Assembly (NCBI GenBank): GCA_034336665.1
Contig: CM067566.1
Location: 23,776,330 to 23,840,329, forward strand
Length of the DNA: 64,000 nt
Direction of reading: 5' to 3'
Origin: Luscinia megarhynchos
Lineage: Eukaryota > Chordata > Aves > Passeriformes > Turdidae
Below are positions 25,054-38,185 of this stretch, one piece after another. A program made the translations under genes and the position numbers. The notes beneath the pieces were generated by a model that searched no databases, was not told where the DNA came from, and saw nothing but the letters and a program-made list of their open reading frames with translations. The first letter of the stretch is position 1. Every line of letters begins with the position of its first letter.

Positions 25054-27738
25054 CACATCCTGGCAGGGTGAGGGAGTGCGGGGTGGGGTGTGATGGGTGC
25101 TGACATAACAACCACTCTGGGAGGCCACTCTGGTCACCTGTGGAGGGCAGGGACAGTCACAGGTGTCACCAGCCTCCACCAGCACCCAGCCTGGGCCTGG
25201 GGACAGCCTCCCACAGTGCTGGAAATACAGGTGTCAGACAGCTGGGAAGAGTTTATGGTGAGGAACACACACTACTGAAAATCCTGAAAAGCGGGAGGGA
25301 GCTGGAGCTCCCAGCCTCCCTGTTCATGAACCTCCTTGGCATAAATTTTCTCCTGCTGAGACTCCAAAACTGGCAGCGTTGGCAGCTCTGAAGCTGGGTA
25401 CATGACTTGCCAATTGTGTCAGAAGCATAAGCCCCTTCTCTGCATATCTGAAATACCTGTGGTTTTATTTCAGTATACTACCAGAAATTTTGCATTCTAA
25501 TATTAAAATACTGTTTAAATGCAAACAGATATGGATATTTCCTGTAACTTTGTGTAAAAAATGGTAGAGAAATAGTTCTTTTTTCCTTGAAATAAATATA
25601 ATTCTCTTCACAACCAATTTTTATGACTAAGCCATTCCTATGGCTGTGGCCAAGTCATATAGAACAAAAAATCCTTGAGTTGTCTAATATATTACTAGGT
25701 AGTGCCACGGTCATTTAGGCCAAACTGGGTTTCCATCCCAATGTGCAATGTAATGGAGCCCAGCCAAAGGTTTTACACAGGTCCCTCCTAATTTTCTATA
25801 TTTCAGCATGGGTATTTTTCCTCCATTCCCATACTTACACACTCCACTGGCCTTCCAGCCTCTCTGAAAGGTCAGGTTCTGCTGAATTAGCCACAGAACT
25901 CCTTCCCAGGCAAGGCTTGCTGATGTCTATTGCAAAAGAGCAGGTCTGGTTAGCAAACCTGATGAATGCCTTTGTGAGCATTGCCTCGGAGAGGACATGG
26001 GTGAAGAGTCAGCCATAGCACACTCAGTCTTTAAAATTTTTCCAAGCACATTTTCTCAGGTAGAGCTCACATTCAAAGTTGTGAGGTGCAAGTCATTATT
26101 CAGCCTGATGAAGAATGAGCTTATTAATGTTTAGAGAGAAAGGTGGGAAAGAATGAAGAATCACGTGGAAGTTTGTTAAGAGGAGAGCTTTTGGGGTGGT
26201 TAAGAGAACTTTCATCTTTCTTTACTTGTAGTAAAGTGAATGCACAGCAGGACATGCAGAGCTTACAAACTGATAGGGTTAGATAGTACCACAAACAAAA
26301 TAAAGTGGAATACAGCAGCAAAAACAGCTATCTTCCCAAGAAGTCAGAGGCTGCAAAGTGATGTTAAGGAATGGTTCTTGTGTAGTTGTACAAGCAAAGG
26401 TTTTTAGGGTGGATGCTGTATGTCACTGCAGCCCCTGGAGGATATCACTACAATCCCCAAAAGTCTGGGACACGAGAAAAAGATATTTGAACTTTCACTG
26501 GAAAAGTTTTGATAAGGCTTGAAAACTTGATAAAGAGAAGTCTCAATTATCAGCTGATGATCAGTGCTGACATTCCAGAAATCATTGGACTGTTTGAATT
26601 CAAAATCCTCTTCTAGGACTGGACAAAGATTGCAAAAACTCTCTTGAACTTTGCCTTCATATTCTCCTCCATTCACATTATTCTGACTCCCAAATGAACA
26701 TAGCTTACAAAAGAAAACAATGGACTGGATTGCTTGTATAGAACATTTGTGAGCTGCAGGTATCTGAGTTACAAATTTCCAGTGTATTTTCCTAGTGTTA
26801 GCAAGTCTGGAAAATGAATTATTGAACACTGTTGCACTGAAATCCACTGGAGAACAGGAAAAATTGCAATGACATGAGGATCAAGGGATTATGGAAAGCA
26901 GGTTTTTGCTTGTTACAGAAAATTCAGAGTTAGAAGAACAAGTGGATCATGACTGGAATGGGCACAGCATTGCTTCACCACTTGTTTTGTACCTTCAGAA
27001 GGGCTTTGATCTGTGACCACACTGCATGGGACAGTGATTCAGCTGATGCTGTTGATCATGTCACAGTTATTAAAAGTGGTTTCCAGAGTGGATGTCTGAA
27101 GAGACACACTGAATTAAAAAAAAAGATGGTCAGGTCTGTGAGCTCTTAACTGGAACCTGGATTTTGTCAGTAATTAGGATATTGGTTTTCTCTTGTTCCC
27201 ATGTTGCAGAAATCAGCTGTAAAGCACTGAGGTCAGATAAGTCTATTACTAGACTATTCAGGACATTTTAGGATTTGCTTCTGTTGGACTTGAAATACAT
27301 ATCTGACATATACTCAATAGGATCAGTAAATAGATTTTTAACTATCTAAACCTCTGAAAGTGATTTAAGACTCGGCTGTCTCATTTCCAAAATGTTTAGA
27401 TATATGATGTCTTGAGTTCTCAATACACTCAACGTTGGGAAATTTCCAACAAAACTATGGTTAAATGCATCACATTTTTAAGGCTGAATCAATAACTGAA
27501 GAAAAAATAAATTATAGGCTTTTGTGCTGGCAGTCTGACCAACACGTACCAGACATCTGTCTAACCTTCCAGTGCACTGCATGGCCACAAAATTATTCTT
27601 GCCCTGATGTGTGTTGGTCCTTGTCAAAAATGATGAAAAAAAGGCTCCATAAATGAGGTCAGTGTTCTTGAGACGCTGGCCTTGTCCCTTGCATGGGAAA
27701 GAGCTTAGACAGTCACAAGATAATAGCAAGAAAAACAA

Positions 27739-28405
27739 CCTTCCTTCCTTCCTTCCTTCCTTCCTTCCTTCCTTCCTTCCTTCCTTCCTTCCTTCCTTCC
27801 TTCCTGAATCCTTCCTTCCTTCCTGGAATCCTTCCTTCCTTCCTTCCTGGAATCCTTCCTTCCTTCCTTCCTGGAATCCTTCCTTCCTGGAATCCTTCCT
27901 TCCTTCCTTCCTTCCTTCCTTCCTTCCTTCCTTCCTTCCTTCCTTCCTTCCTGGAATCCTTCCTGGAATCCTTCCTTCCTGGAATCCTTCCTTCCTTCCT
28001 GGAATCCTTCCTTCCTTCCTTCCTGGAATCCTTCCTTCCTTCCTTCCTTCCTTCCTTCCTGGAATCCTTCCTTCCTTCCTTCCTGGAATCCTTCCTTCCT
28101 GGAATCCTTCCTTCCTTCCTTCCTTCCTTCCTGGAATCCTTCCTTCCTTCCCTTCCTGGAATCCTTCCTTCCTGGAATCCTTCCTTCCTTCCTTCCTTCC
28201 TGGAATCCTTCCTTCCTGGAATCCTTCCTTCCCTTCCTTCCTGGAATCCTTCCTTCCTGGAATCCTTCCTTCCTTCCTTCCTTCCTTCCTTCCTTCCTTC
28301 CTTCCTTCCTTCCTTCCTTCCTGGAATCCTTCCTTCCTGGAATCCTTCCTTCCTGGAATCCTTCCTTCCTTCCTTCCTTCCTGGAATCCTTCCTTCCTTC
28401 CTTCT
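27739..28405 (+). repeat. Compound (TTCC)n array interrupted by about 23 TGGAATCC units
   Basis: About 667 bases of TTCC tetranucleotide in intron 1, with TGGAATCC octamers scattered at irregular spacing (23 counted, plus one TGAATCC variant at about 27804). Most interruptions replace two TTCC units without changing phase, and only about two TTCCC slips are seen (near 28148 and 28230). Because a tetranucleotide repeat lacks stops in several frames, long apparent reading frames of 264-316 codons cross it on both strands; they are artefacts. On the opposite strand the array is (GGAA)n, the ETS core. Confidence 0.97.
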
Positions 28406-30929
28406 AGAAGGGAAGAGAGGAGATTCAATCAGGTACTCAAGACATGAGAGATTGCAAATAATTGTGTTCTGCTTCCTTGTTTCATCCTCTCTCTTTAAAT
28501 CTAGAAATAGGTTTGCTTTTTATTGAAAGAATGAGTGCAAATGCCAAATGGAAGAAAAGGCTTCCTGGGTGTACTAAGTGGGATTCCTAAGTCACATTGG
28601 CCTCAGCAAATTCTCTGAGCTGAAAATAGTCATAAAATGAAATAGTATTAGTAGAAAATGATATATATATGCTTTCCAGACTCTTACTTTTAATTATCTG
28701 TCTGGTAGATGACCTGGAATACCAGATGAGCATTGGGTCTGACTCTGTGTACTGCTCTGGGACTCTTACATAATGCCCCTTTGTGGGACTGCTCAATATG
28801 GTGCCCAGCCTTTGAATTAACATGGAAAATCCTTCATCTTACCTCAAACTAACTTGAAAAAAGATCATGTTACACAAGAAGCCTATCAAAAAGATCTTAG
28901 GATGCTAGCAAAGATTTTTTTCTACTTATTCTAAGAGTAGAATTTTTTTCCTGAATTGGCCTCCTACAACAGAGATGAAAAAGATTAACTGATTAGTCTT
29001 GATCATTAATTAGTAGCAATAACTCTTGTCTTTTGATATCTCTGAAGCTCAACTTGGTAACTCAGCAGGAAAATAAGGAGAAAATGTGTTTTGAAGTATT
29101 TTTTTAACTAGGACTATCAAGAAAATACGGGGCTATTGACTTTCTTTTGGACATGACAGGATGCCTGCTTGTTCATTCACCCTAAATCTTTGCATGCTTT
29201 CAACACAGTAAATACAAGAAGAACGCATAAAGATGAAATAAATTACCTATGTGCTTAATTCTTAGCATCATACTTGGTCATTGACCCTTAATTTTGTGTA
29301 CAAACAAATTACTCTGCAACCAAATATTCTGCAGCTCTCACTACACTTGAATGTCTTAGGTTAAGTATGTTTTACTTAAAACTTTACAAACACGGAAGCA
29401 AATATTTGGCTACATTGGGCCAATTTGTTGCCAGAGTTCACAGCTGTGCAATTGCAAAAATACGGTAATAATGAAGATGAAAAGCAGCTTCTTTATTAAA
29501 TTTTTTTTTAAAAGTTCTAACAAGTGCATTCAAATTGCGTTATTGAATTTAGAGATGTCAAAACTGTTAAGGTTCTGAACTAGGATTTGAAAATGCACTA
29601 AGCTAGAAAATATAAATTTATATGTGCCACAGGTATTGTGTTGCTAGAGTGCTCCAGTCTGTCAACAGCTTGCTATGATATTTGTCTACAAGGGTTGGCA
29701 GTTTAATACAAACTGCACCAAAACAAGGTACATGATAAACAGCTTCCCAGAAAGAAATGGTCAAAAAGACAATTTTTTTTTCTTGGCTAGAACTTTAGAC
29801 TGTAACTGCCATGTCTGGTGGAATCATAATTTTGTAGCTGAAATATAATAAAACATTCTTTAGAATGGAATTTGCAACCAGAGGGAAAAGGGTATGGCTT
29901 TCATTCATGAACACCTTTCTAATTGCTGCAACATCCACTTCAAAGTAGTACAAAACATTAAAATCAAACCTCAATGAATTTTTCCAAAGCTTGTAAGAGG
30001 AATAATAGGACAGCATCCTCAGCCTGTTGATTTTGAAAAGAATCTGTAAAGTTGCAGCTCCCCATCCAAACAGGCAATCCTGTGGTTTTGCTTGATGCAG
30101 TGGTTATATTGTGAAGGAGCTGCCACAGCACGACTCTTCATAGTCTCCATCACAGAAAGCAACAGAAATGGTCACAGATGAGCAGCTGGAGTCCCTGAGG
30201 TAGAGACTCATTTCACGCATGGCAAGAAAGAAGACAGAAAAACCATCATTCATTGCTAGTATGAATTGTGGAAAGCATTTTAACAACCTTAGTACCATTT
30301 TGCTTTGGAACTTTATCTAGAGACATCATCCATCAATGTCAGACGAGCATATCTTCCATATTGCAGTAAAACCACACACAGACTCGTTCTTTCTTCACTT
30401 CTCAAAAAGAAATATAAAAAACCTTACTGGCCAACATTTGCACACATTTATAACACCATGCAGTGTTATGAGCTGCACTGACAAATCAGCCACTGCTGGT
30501 ACAAAGGCAAGGAACAGTTTCTTTGGATCTCACCCTTGTTTTGAATACTACTGATTGTTAATTATCTAACAAGCTTTAAAACTATTAGGATTGTAAGGAG
30601 TCATACATTGTTATATAAGAAGAACTCGTTTCTCCTTGAAAATTCTGTAAGACAGAAGGGACTCAGTCTGTAAAGAACTTACAGCTTTTTTAAGAAAACA
30701 GTATTTTTCTGCCCAGCTGCTATTTGTTTACTACATCTAAATGCAAAGCACTCTCTCTCCTAGTCCTGCAGGCAACTATGAAACGTTTCATTGTTGTTCA
30801 AGTGGAGAATGTCCTGAGAGGCAGACAGACAGACACAGTGAAAAATGAGAGCTTTAAGCATTATTGCTTCTTTCCACCTCTCACAGGTCATAATCTGCAC
30901 CTTGAGAACTTCCCTTTTCAGGTGTTGGC

Positions 30930-31399
30930 TGAAGAGGTCTCTGGTGAGACCCCACCTGTGGTGCTGCATCCAGCTTGGGGATTCTCAACACAGGAGGGAA
31001 ATGGACCAGTTGGAGCAAATCCAGAGGAGGGACACCAAGTTGATCAGACTCTCTTATGAGGAAAGGTTGAGACAATTGGGTTTATTCAGCCCAGAAAAGA
31101 GAGGCTTTGGGGTAATCTGATTGTGGACTTCCTGTGCTTGAATTGAATTTAGAGGAAAGATGGGGCAAGACTCATACAAGAGCATGCAGAGACAGACGGG
31201 GAATTCTTCAAATTCAAAGGCAGGAGATTAGATATTAGGAAAAGATTCTTTACTGTGGGGTAGTGAGGCATTAGAAGAGCTTGCCCAGGGAAGCTGTGGA
31301 TGCCCATCCCCTGGAAGTGCTCAAGGCCAGTCTGGATAAGTCTCTGTATAACCTGGTCTAGTTGAAAGCATCCTGCAAATGAATTCTCGTTCTATGATG
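30930..31399 (+). mobile_element. CR1 LINE 3' fragment, sense, longest in the window
   Basis: About 470 bases match the end of CR1 ORF2 and its 3' UTR: GAGGTCTCTGGTGAGACCCC, CAGAGGAGGGACACCAAG, TATGAGGAAAGGTTGAGACA, TTCAGCCCAGAAAAGAGAGG, GATTAGATATTAGGAAAAGA, GGAAGCTGTGGATGCCCATC, CTCAAGGCCAGTCTGGATAA and finally TTCTATGATG. Stops and indels break the frame, so the copy is dead. It lies in intron 1 in the gene's orientation. Confidence 0.92.
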
Positions 31400-34300
31400 C
31401 TTTCAATCAGATTCTCTCACATGCAGTGGGCAAATCTGGTTGGTCTTCCAAATCCCACAATGATTCAAAATATATGCACCTACTCAGACCCTTCAAGCTC
31501 AAACTTAAACTGTCATAAGGATTTAAAAAGCTCCATTTCTAAAGGACTTGTTCAGACAATAGATTCTCTTCATCTAACTGGAATATTGCCATGGCAGCTA
31601 TTGTATCTGCTGTGTGGTCAAGCCTTTTGCAAACCTGTCTGCTGGTGGATGATGCTCTTTCACACTGTTTGGAAGATGTGGGATGGAAGGACACTTTTAC
31701 TGGCCAATTTTTAAGCTGAATGCAGATAATTAATACTATAGGGATTTTTAGCTGCTCCTGTCTGGGACAGGTCTTGAATCATGCAGTTCCTTCAGACAGA
31801 TGGTTTCATAAGGTCAAGAGGTTTCAAAAATGGAGAGCAGTCTAGTGAAGTTTCTGACCTGTTTTTTATGATGTCTTAAATCTCATTTTGGAAGAAGATT
31901 ATTCAGCTGGCAGAAATGTAATCAAGGATAGAGTTTCAGCATTATTTGAAGATATGATATGAAATTAGAATACATGTTCTTATTGATTTTTCTTGCTGCA
32001 TGGTATTAAATAATATCTATGCAAAAAAGCCATTGAAATCTTATTCCAAAAGAAAAGCAGACAAATGATTTAATAAACTCACCTTCTTAATTTGTAGTCT
32101 TATTCCTGGAACAGAACACATTTAATTCTATAATATGGTATAGATTCTAGCCCCACTGTAAGAACATTATTATATGAAAAGTATGATTATAAGAACATTT
32201 TACTTAAAAAATACACCTCTGACCAAAATCCTGAATCAGACTAGAACATAAAGTTGCTTACAATGGCCTTGATAAAACATTAGTCCAGCTGCTGGTGTGA
32301 TATATACAGAATAACTAACTTGGCAGCTCTTTTTGACCAACAGGTTTAGGAGCTTGTATAAAGCATACAACGTGCTATGTTCTGATTTTCAGATATCATA
32401 CCTATATGGTTAAAAACCAAAAGAAAACGAAAACTTACACCTTAAGAGTCTTTCCAGCAATGAAGTCTATAATTCTGCTCCATTAAGCTGTCTTTTATTT
32501 TGCTCACAAAGAACTGGTGGATGAGTCATTTGTCCCCTTTCATACATCAAGGCTAGCAGCCACAGCATGGGCTATTCTAGGGCAGAGCTGGTTTATGTAT
32601 GCTGTCTAGGAGTTGTATCTGCATAATAATCTCATGCTGTTTGCCATTTAAAAAAATCTATTGCTTAAAAAAGAAACAAAGCACTTCAAGTGTGCAGTGT
32701 AGATGGATCATTAATTTAAAAAATGGATATTGAGTATATAAGTAATAATTAACTACACAGGGTTTGAAGATGAAGGTACCAAATTTCTAGGTATTATTAA
32801 GTAATGAGATAGCTGAGAGCATAGTTCCAATTAGGTTAAGTAATATAGAGGGGAAACAAGGTCCTTCATCACTCAGTGCTACTGCAGGACAAAGTAGTGC
32901 TATAAGTACAAAATACTCCTGCATCACTGGCATGCATTGAGTCCTAGGGCTTTCTGAGAGGTAAGGATTGAATCAGCACTTTGGTGCACTAATCACACCA
33001 TAACTTTGGTCTCTGCCTCATTTGAAGACCCGTGCAGAATTAATTCAGAATTCAAAGTGCTTTGTGACCCCAGATGAGATAATTCTCTGTGCCCACCTGA
33101 CAAATAGTTGTCCTTTTCCTTAAATTCAGTGTAGTGCAAATGACAACTCCAACCTTTATAAAATAGCCTGTTGTTATCTCCACCCACATGAGTAACGTTT
33201 TCAGCTACACTTCAGGTTTGTATAAAGTCTCAGGAAAGAAAAAGTACATTATATGTGGGGTGTTTGGAACTGAAAACAGGGAGAGGTGTGGTTTCCCTGA
33301 TTTGCTCACCATTCCCTGGGAGTTTCGGGATTTTAGTGCATCTCATCTCAGCTTCCATTTGTAGGAATACAGTAAAATATAAAATAACTTTTAACTAAAA
33401 GCTTGTTGTTGGCTGAACTTGAAACTCCAGGGTGCTTGTAACCCAAATCAAAACCAGAATTTGTTTAACCCTTTCCTCTTGTTTTATTGCTTAGGAAGGT
33501 AAATTGTGAAGAATGTTAGCCATTTTTAAATATTCTCTGCTGATGATTGCCGTTGAGAATGAGACTTCATTTATGCTATTACCTTCTTTAGTTGTTTTTT
33601 GAGTGAACAGTTCTGTTGTATATGACAGACTGACTCTAGGCTGTAATTAATCCATGAAAGTCTGAAACATTTTTCAATGAATATGCAATATATTTTTGAC
33701 TGAGTTAAATGTGACTGATTAGGGCTTTCCTTAATAGCAGTTTTCACTTGCTGATCCTCTCTAGCACTAGGAAAATCACCAGGTGCTGCAAATATAAAGA
33801 AGTAGTGGACTATTGTGTTGTTTCCTATGATATACTGAAAGTATATCTGGTATACTGAAAGTAAGTCTTGGGAAAACAGGCCCACTTACCACACAAAGCA
33901 TAGCTGACAAAGAGCCATGTAATATCATGAGCAGGATCTCACCAGCTAACTCTTTTATTGTCCAGTCAGATATATGATAAATGGCATTTGTAAGAAGCTC
34001 AACAGACTAGAATAGTTTTCATAGACCTCTAATGCCTGTTAATTAACCAAACTAACTGACATTTGGGAACTATAAAGGGGATCACTGCGTGCATTAACTG
34101 CACCTGGCAATGTTTAAATGTAAAATGAGTCAGATTTCTGTATGTATGTGTTCCTATTATGTTATTATTAGCATTTACCAGTCTCTACAGAGTCTAAGGA
34201 CAACAAGGGAATATTTTAGAAAGAATAGGGAATTGGTGAAAGAGAGAAGGGATAGAAATCATCTTTTAAGCTTCATCTGCCTGCCAGAAAACACTATACA

Positions 34301-35785
34301 GGGTATTCCAAAGCTGCTGCCAAGTTAAAAATAAATGGGCCAGAGCAGACATTGTAATTTTCATGAAAGCCATTTGCTGCTGGTTGCACAAGTCTGTGTC
34401 TCTGCAGTATGAAATGTTCTACTGAGGGAAGTAGCAGTGCTTACAGACAGATGGGGTCAGGGTTCACAAACCAGGGCTTACTCAGAGCCATGCTGTATGC
34501 CAACTTCTCCACATCTTCTGTGATATCAAACATTTTCATCTTTATCTGTCTATCCTCAGCAAGTCCTGTTCTGGCTCACTTCTGACTAAAGCCATCCTTA
34601 CTTACAGAATACTCTCAAAGAGGGCATGAGGTGGCCAATGATTGTCCCCAAACAGACAACATAGATTCAAACACCTAGAACAGTGTGATAAATAACAAGC
34701 AAAATTAAAATCTGCTCATGACAAGAGAAAATAGGATTTGAGCTCCACAACTGCTGTTTCAGACAAATGCATTTTGTTTCTTTTTTTAGCAATTCACAGT
34801 GTCATCATGGGAAATGATACATAAGTAAACAGCAGAATTACTGCCAAAGTCTGAGTATGTAGTAGGATTAAAAATTCACTTCCAAGAGAAGTAAGAATAT
34901 TTGAAAAATATTGCTTACATACTAAACAGAACATACTGCATACAGTACTAAACAGAACACTTTCAAGTGGACCTACATACTCCCTCCTTTTATTTCCAAC
35001 CTCTCTTGTTTTGAGTAGAACCAGAAAACACAAAGGCCCAGAAGAAAAAAAAAAACAAAGAAAAAAAATTGAACAATGTTCTTTAAACTTGAGAAAAAGT
35101 TCAATTTTATCAAAGTTCAAATTTCATTTCATTCAGTGTATTTATTCCTGTTGCTAGCAATAAAAGATAGAAGTGAAATAAACACTGATTAGCAGTTGAA
35201 TAATAATTATTTTCATACTCCTACATATAACTGTTATCACCAAGTGGTAACTCAACTGTTAAGCAGTAGGAAATTAAATTATGCAATCTAGGACAAATCT
35301 TCTAAGAATGGAGACTTATTCTCAGATTTCTGGGGACTGTAATTTTTTTAGAATTGTGTAATTAATACTAACATTCTTCTCGTGACCCATCTGGGATCCA
35401 TTGTTTCAATTCTTTGGTCTTCCACACTATTTACAGGCACAGCTTCAGGCAGGCAGATGCTGTGCAGCTCAAGCCATACATTTTTAATTTACTGATTTCC
35501 TTAGGTGACATGCTGTCGAGTTTTCCCCCCTCTTTCACATTAATTAGTTTCTGTTTGCAAGCTACTCTGAAATAACAGTGACCTTCCTGTTTGCCTGTCC
35601 TGTGTGTTGTCTGTTAGTAGACACAGAAAATGTATAGGAATGATAAAGTGTGAACGATTTTTACTTTTCACATTTAATTTGACTTCCCAATTTCCAGCTA
35701 CTTTAAAATGCCTGTATCTTACTCAATGTCCAGGGGACATTGCATAAACTGTTATGTTGCTGTTCTGTGAGCATGGAAGCAAAGG

Positions 35786-36109
35786 TCCTCTCCTCTCCTC
35801 TCCTCTCCTCTCCTCTCCTCTCCTCTCCTCTCCTCTCCTCTCCTCTCCTCTCCTCTCCTCTCCTCTCCTCTCCTCTCCTCTCCTCTCCTCTCCTCCTCTC
35901 CTCTCCTCTCCTCTCCTCTCCTCTCCTCTCCTCTCCTCTCCTCTCCTCTCCTCTCCTCTCCTCTCCTCTCCTCTCCTCTCCTCTCCTCTCCTCTCCTCTC
36001 CTCTCCTCTCCTCTCCTCTCCTCTCCTCTCCTCTCCTCTCCTCTCCTCTCCTCTCCTCTCCTCTCCTCTCCTCTCCTCTCCTCTCCTCTCCTCTCCTCTC
36101 CTCTCCCTC
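35786..36109 (+). repeat. (CCTCT)n pentanucleotide microsatellite
   Basis: About 324 bases of nearly perfect CCTCT units (roughly 64 copies) in intron 1, with one slip near 35894 where two bases are lost and a degenerate last unit. One strand is pure pyrimidine and the other is (AGAGG)n. Apparent reading frames of 126-197 codons across it are repeat artefacts. Confidence 0.97.
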
Positions 36110-38002
36110 GTTGGGAGATACTGAGTTAAAGTAATTAGTTTTCAGAAAATCTTGAGCAATGATTACACAAGGTCTGTGGCTGTGAATCCAGAGCATTGGC
36201 AGGAGGGAAATAAAATAGAAACACTGATACTGTAGAGGGGATAAATCAAATGCTTGTGGAGAAAACTGAATTTGTCTGTGAGATGCTGGAGAAAGCTCTC
36301 TGGTATCTGAATTCATAGAGATATATTGGAAGGAAATGGAAGACCTGTGATTCCAGTTTTAGAAATACTGTTTCAGAGCCTGAGAAGCTGATGTGTTGTC
36401 TGTGGAGAGACCAAAATAATTTTAAGTGCTCTGTATTTTCATTGTTAAGATGATTAGATAAATGTGTTCACTTGGACTCAGAAAAATCCTCAACAAACCT
36501 ACCAGAGAGGGAAGCAATACTTTGAATTCAACACATTTTAGACATAAACTGTAACAAAGTGCCAGAAAGGCAGAGCTCACCTGAAATATGGCATTGTACA
36601 TGCTCCATGGCAATGCAGGGTGATGATATCCTTGCAAAAAGGACAAGATACTTGTGACACTTGCAGTGAATATACTTGTCCAGAAACCAGGAAACTGTGC
36701 TCCATCTGGGGACATCTATCTGCTTAGTGCTGTGAGACCTGTGGTGGGCTGCTGTCCCATTTTGGCTGATTCATTGTGTGCTCAGCCCTACTGAAACAGA
36801 ACAAGGAGAAGCCATCTACTCCTGAGCTGGCACCGTGGAATTTGGCTCTCCTGCAGCCCACTGCAGCACAGGTTTGTAATTTTATGTAAGTCTCATGAAA
36901 AGGCACTTCAATCAGTCCCTTGATAGTTGTCAGAAAACTAGTGTGGCAGTGAAGGACTCTGTCTTGAGAGAATAAAGCCAAAAGTGAGAGGCAGCAGAAG
37001 AACGGCTTCCATGTGCTGGCACTGTTAGAGGAAATAAAATCACTCCTGGAGGCCTGGCAAAATTGGGTGTTCATTTTAAAACTTATTTTAAGATTAATCA
37101 CTGTGGCATAGAAGAAAGATGAAGACCAATCAGGATTTCTAGGGGGGAAATGGAAGCTTACTCTGCAGTCTGGTCAGATCTTTGAAGTAAAGAAAGAAAA
37201 AGGGATGAGGGAAACGAGTTTTCAATTACAACTTGAATTCAGAAGTTTTGGCAAAGACAGTTGAATGGGAGTATGTAGCAGGTTTTTTAACACTGTACTT
37301 CAACCACACTTGTTGGTGACCAACATTGATTTAATCCTTTTATTCACTCTTTTGATTACAGTTTAAAAATACCTATATTTTAACTGCATCTTATGGTGAA
37401 TTTTCTTTGTAACATTTTTTTAGCTAAAAGAACAAACTATAGTGTAATTTTCACCAGAAATTCAGTTCTGACCACAAGGTAATTTGAAGTTTTGCGAAAT
37501 TTGTGTAGTTTTGCCATTTAATTTTCCTAAATTTTGCTCTTCATCTGTATCTGACTGGCACAGTCTAGCTTTTAAGAGGTGGTAATAAAATTTAATAAGC
37601 ACTTCCAATCAGCATTTATTTTATGCAAAGACCCAAGAAGCAAATCAGAGAGTTAATATATAACACTGTAACACAATTGTGCAGAAGTATGAGTTTCAAT
37701 TTCCTGATCCAATGATTACATCAAACAAAGAAAAAATGTTTATATTGCCACTCAGAATGTTCAGCTGAAAGCCATTTATCAAACATAGCAGATAATCAAA
37801 CATCAGGAACACTAGCTTATAAATCTCCTACTAGCACTGCACCTGTGGAAAACAAATGTTTCCCTGGTTGGATGCCAGGTTACAGCATGGTACAATCAAC
37901 CTTGCAATACAGAGGGGGCACAGAGGGGAAATATGGCATAACCCCATGCCAAAGCAAGTTCATTTATAGGACAAGTGCTGACTGCAGTTTGCACAATGTG
38001 GA

Positions 38003-38185
38003 ATTGCAGAATTATAGAATGGTTTGTGTTGGAAGTGGCCTTAAAGATTATCTGGATCCAGCTCCCATGCCATGGGCAGGGATGCCTCTTGCTAGATAAG
38101 GTTGCCCAGAGTCTCCATTTAACCCTGCCTTGACCACTTCCATTGAAGAGGTATTCACAACTTCTCTGGGCAATGTTGTGTTCTG
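38003..38185 (-). mobile_element. CR1 LINE 3' fragment, antisense, intron 1
   Basis: TTATAGAATGGTTTGTGTTG, CCTTAAAGATTATCTGGATC, CATGGGCAGGGATGCCTCTT, CTTGACCACTTCCATTGAAG and CAACTTCTCTGGGCAATGTT follow the reverse complement of the CR1 3' end in order. The opposite orientation to the other intron-1 copies shows an independent insertion. Confidence 0.88.

Larger units (their letters stand above)
24640..25390. promoter_or_regulatory. GC-rich island in intron 1, candidate enhancer
   Basis: About 750 bases are clearly richer in G and C than the surrounding intron, beginning near the CCCCTGCTACATCTTCCC stretch and ending near 25390. The block contains the two X-boxes at 24983 and 25040 and an ATOH1-like E-box GACAGCTGGG at 25237-25246. 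Short reading frames run through it on both strands, none recognisable. CpG is not especially dense, so this is not a classic CpG island. An old unrecognised repeat or an unannotated noncoding exon are alternatives. Confidence 0.35.

Noticed and set aside
27478..28447. Reading frames of 264-316 codons on both strands rich in FLPS or KEGR repeats
   Set aside because: They are translations of the TTCC tetranucleotide array, which lacks stops in several frames; no coding signal exists outside the repeat.
30724..31120. Reading frames with peptide such as EERLRQLGLFSPEKRG, resembling a protein gene
   Set aside because: This is the C-terminal end of CR1 ORF2, part of a dead LINE fragment.
35723..36316. 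Reading frames of 126-197 codons made of LLSSP or GEERR repeats
   Set aside because: They are translations of the CCTCT microsatellite.
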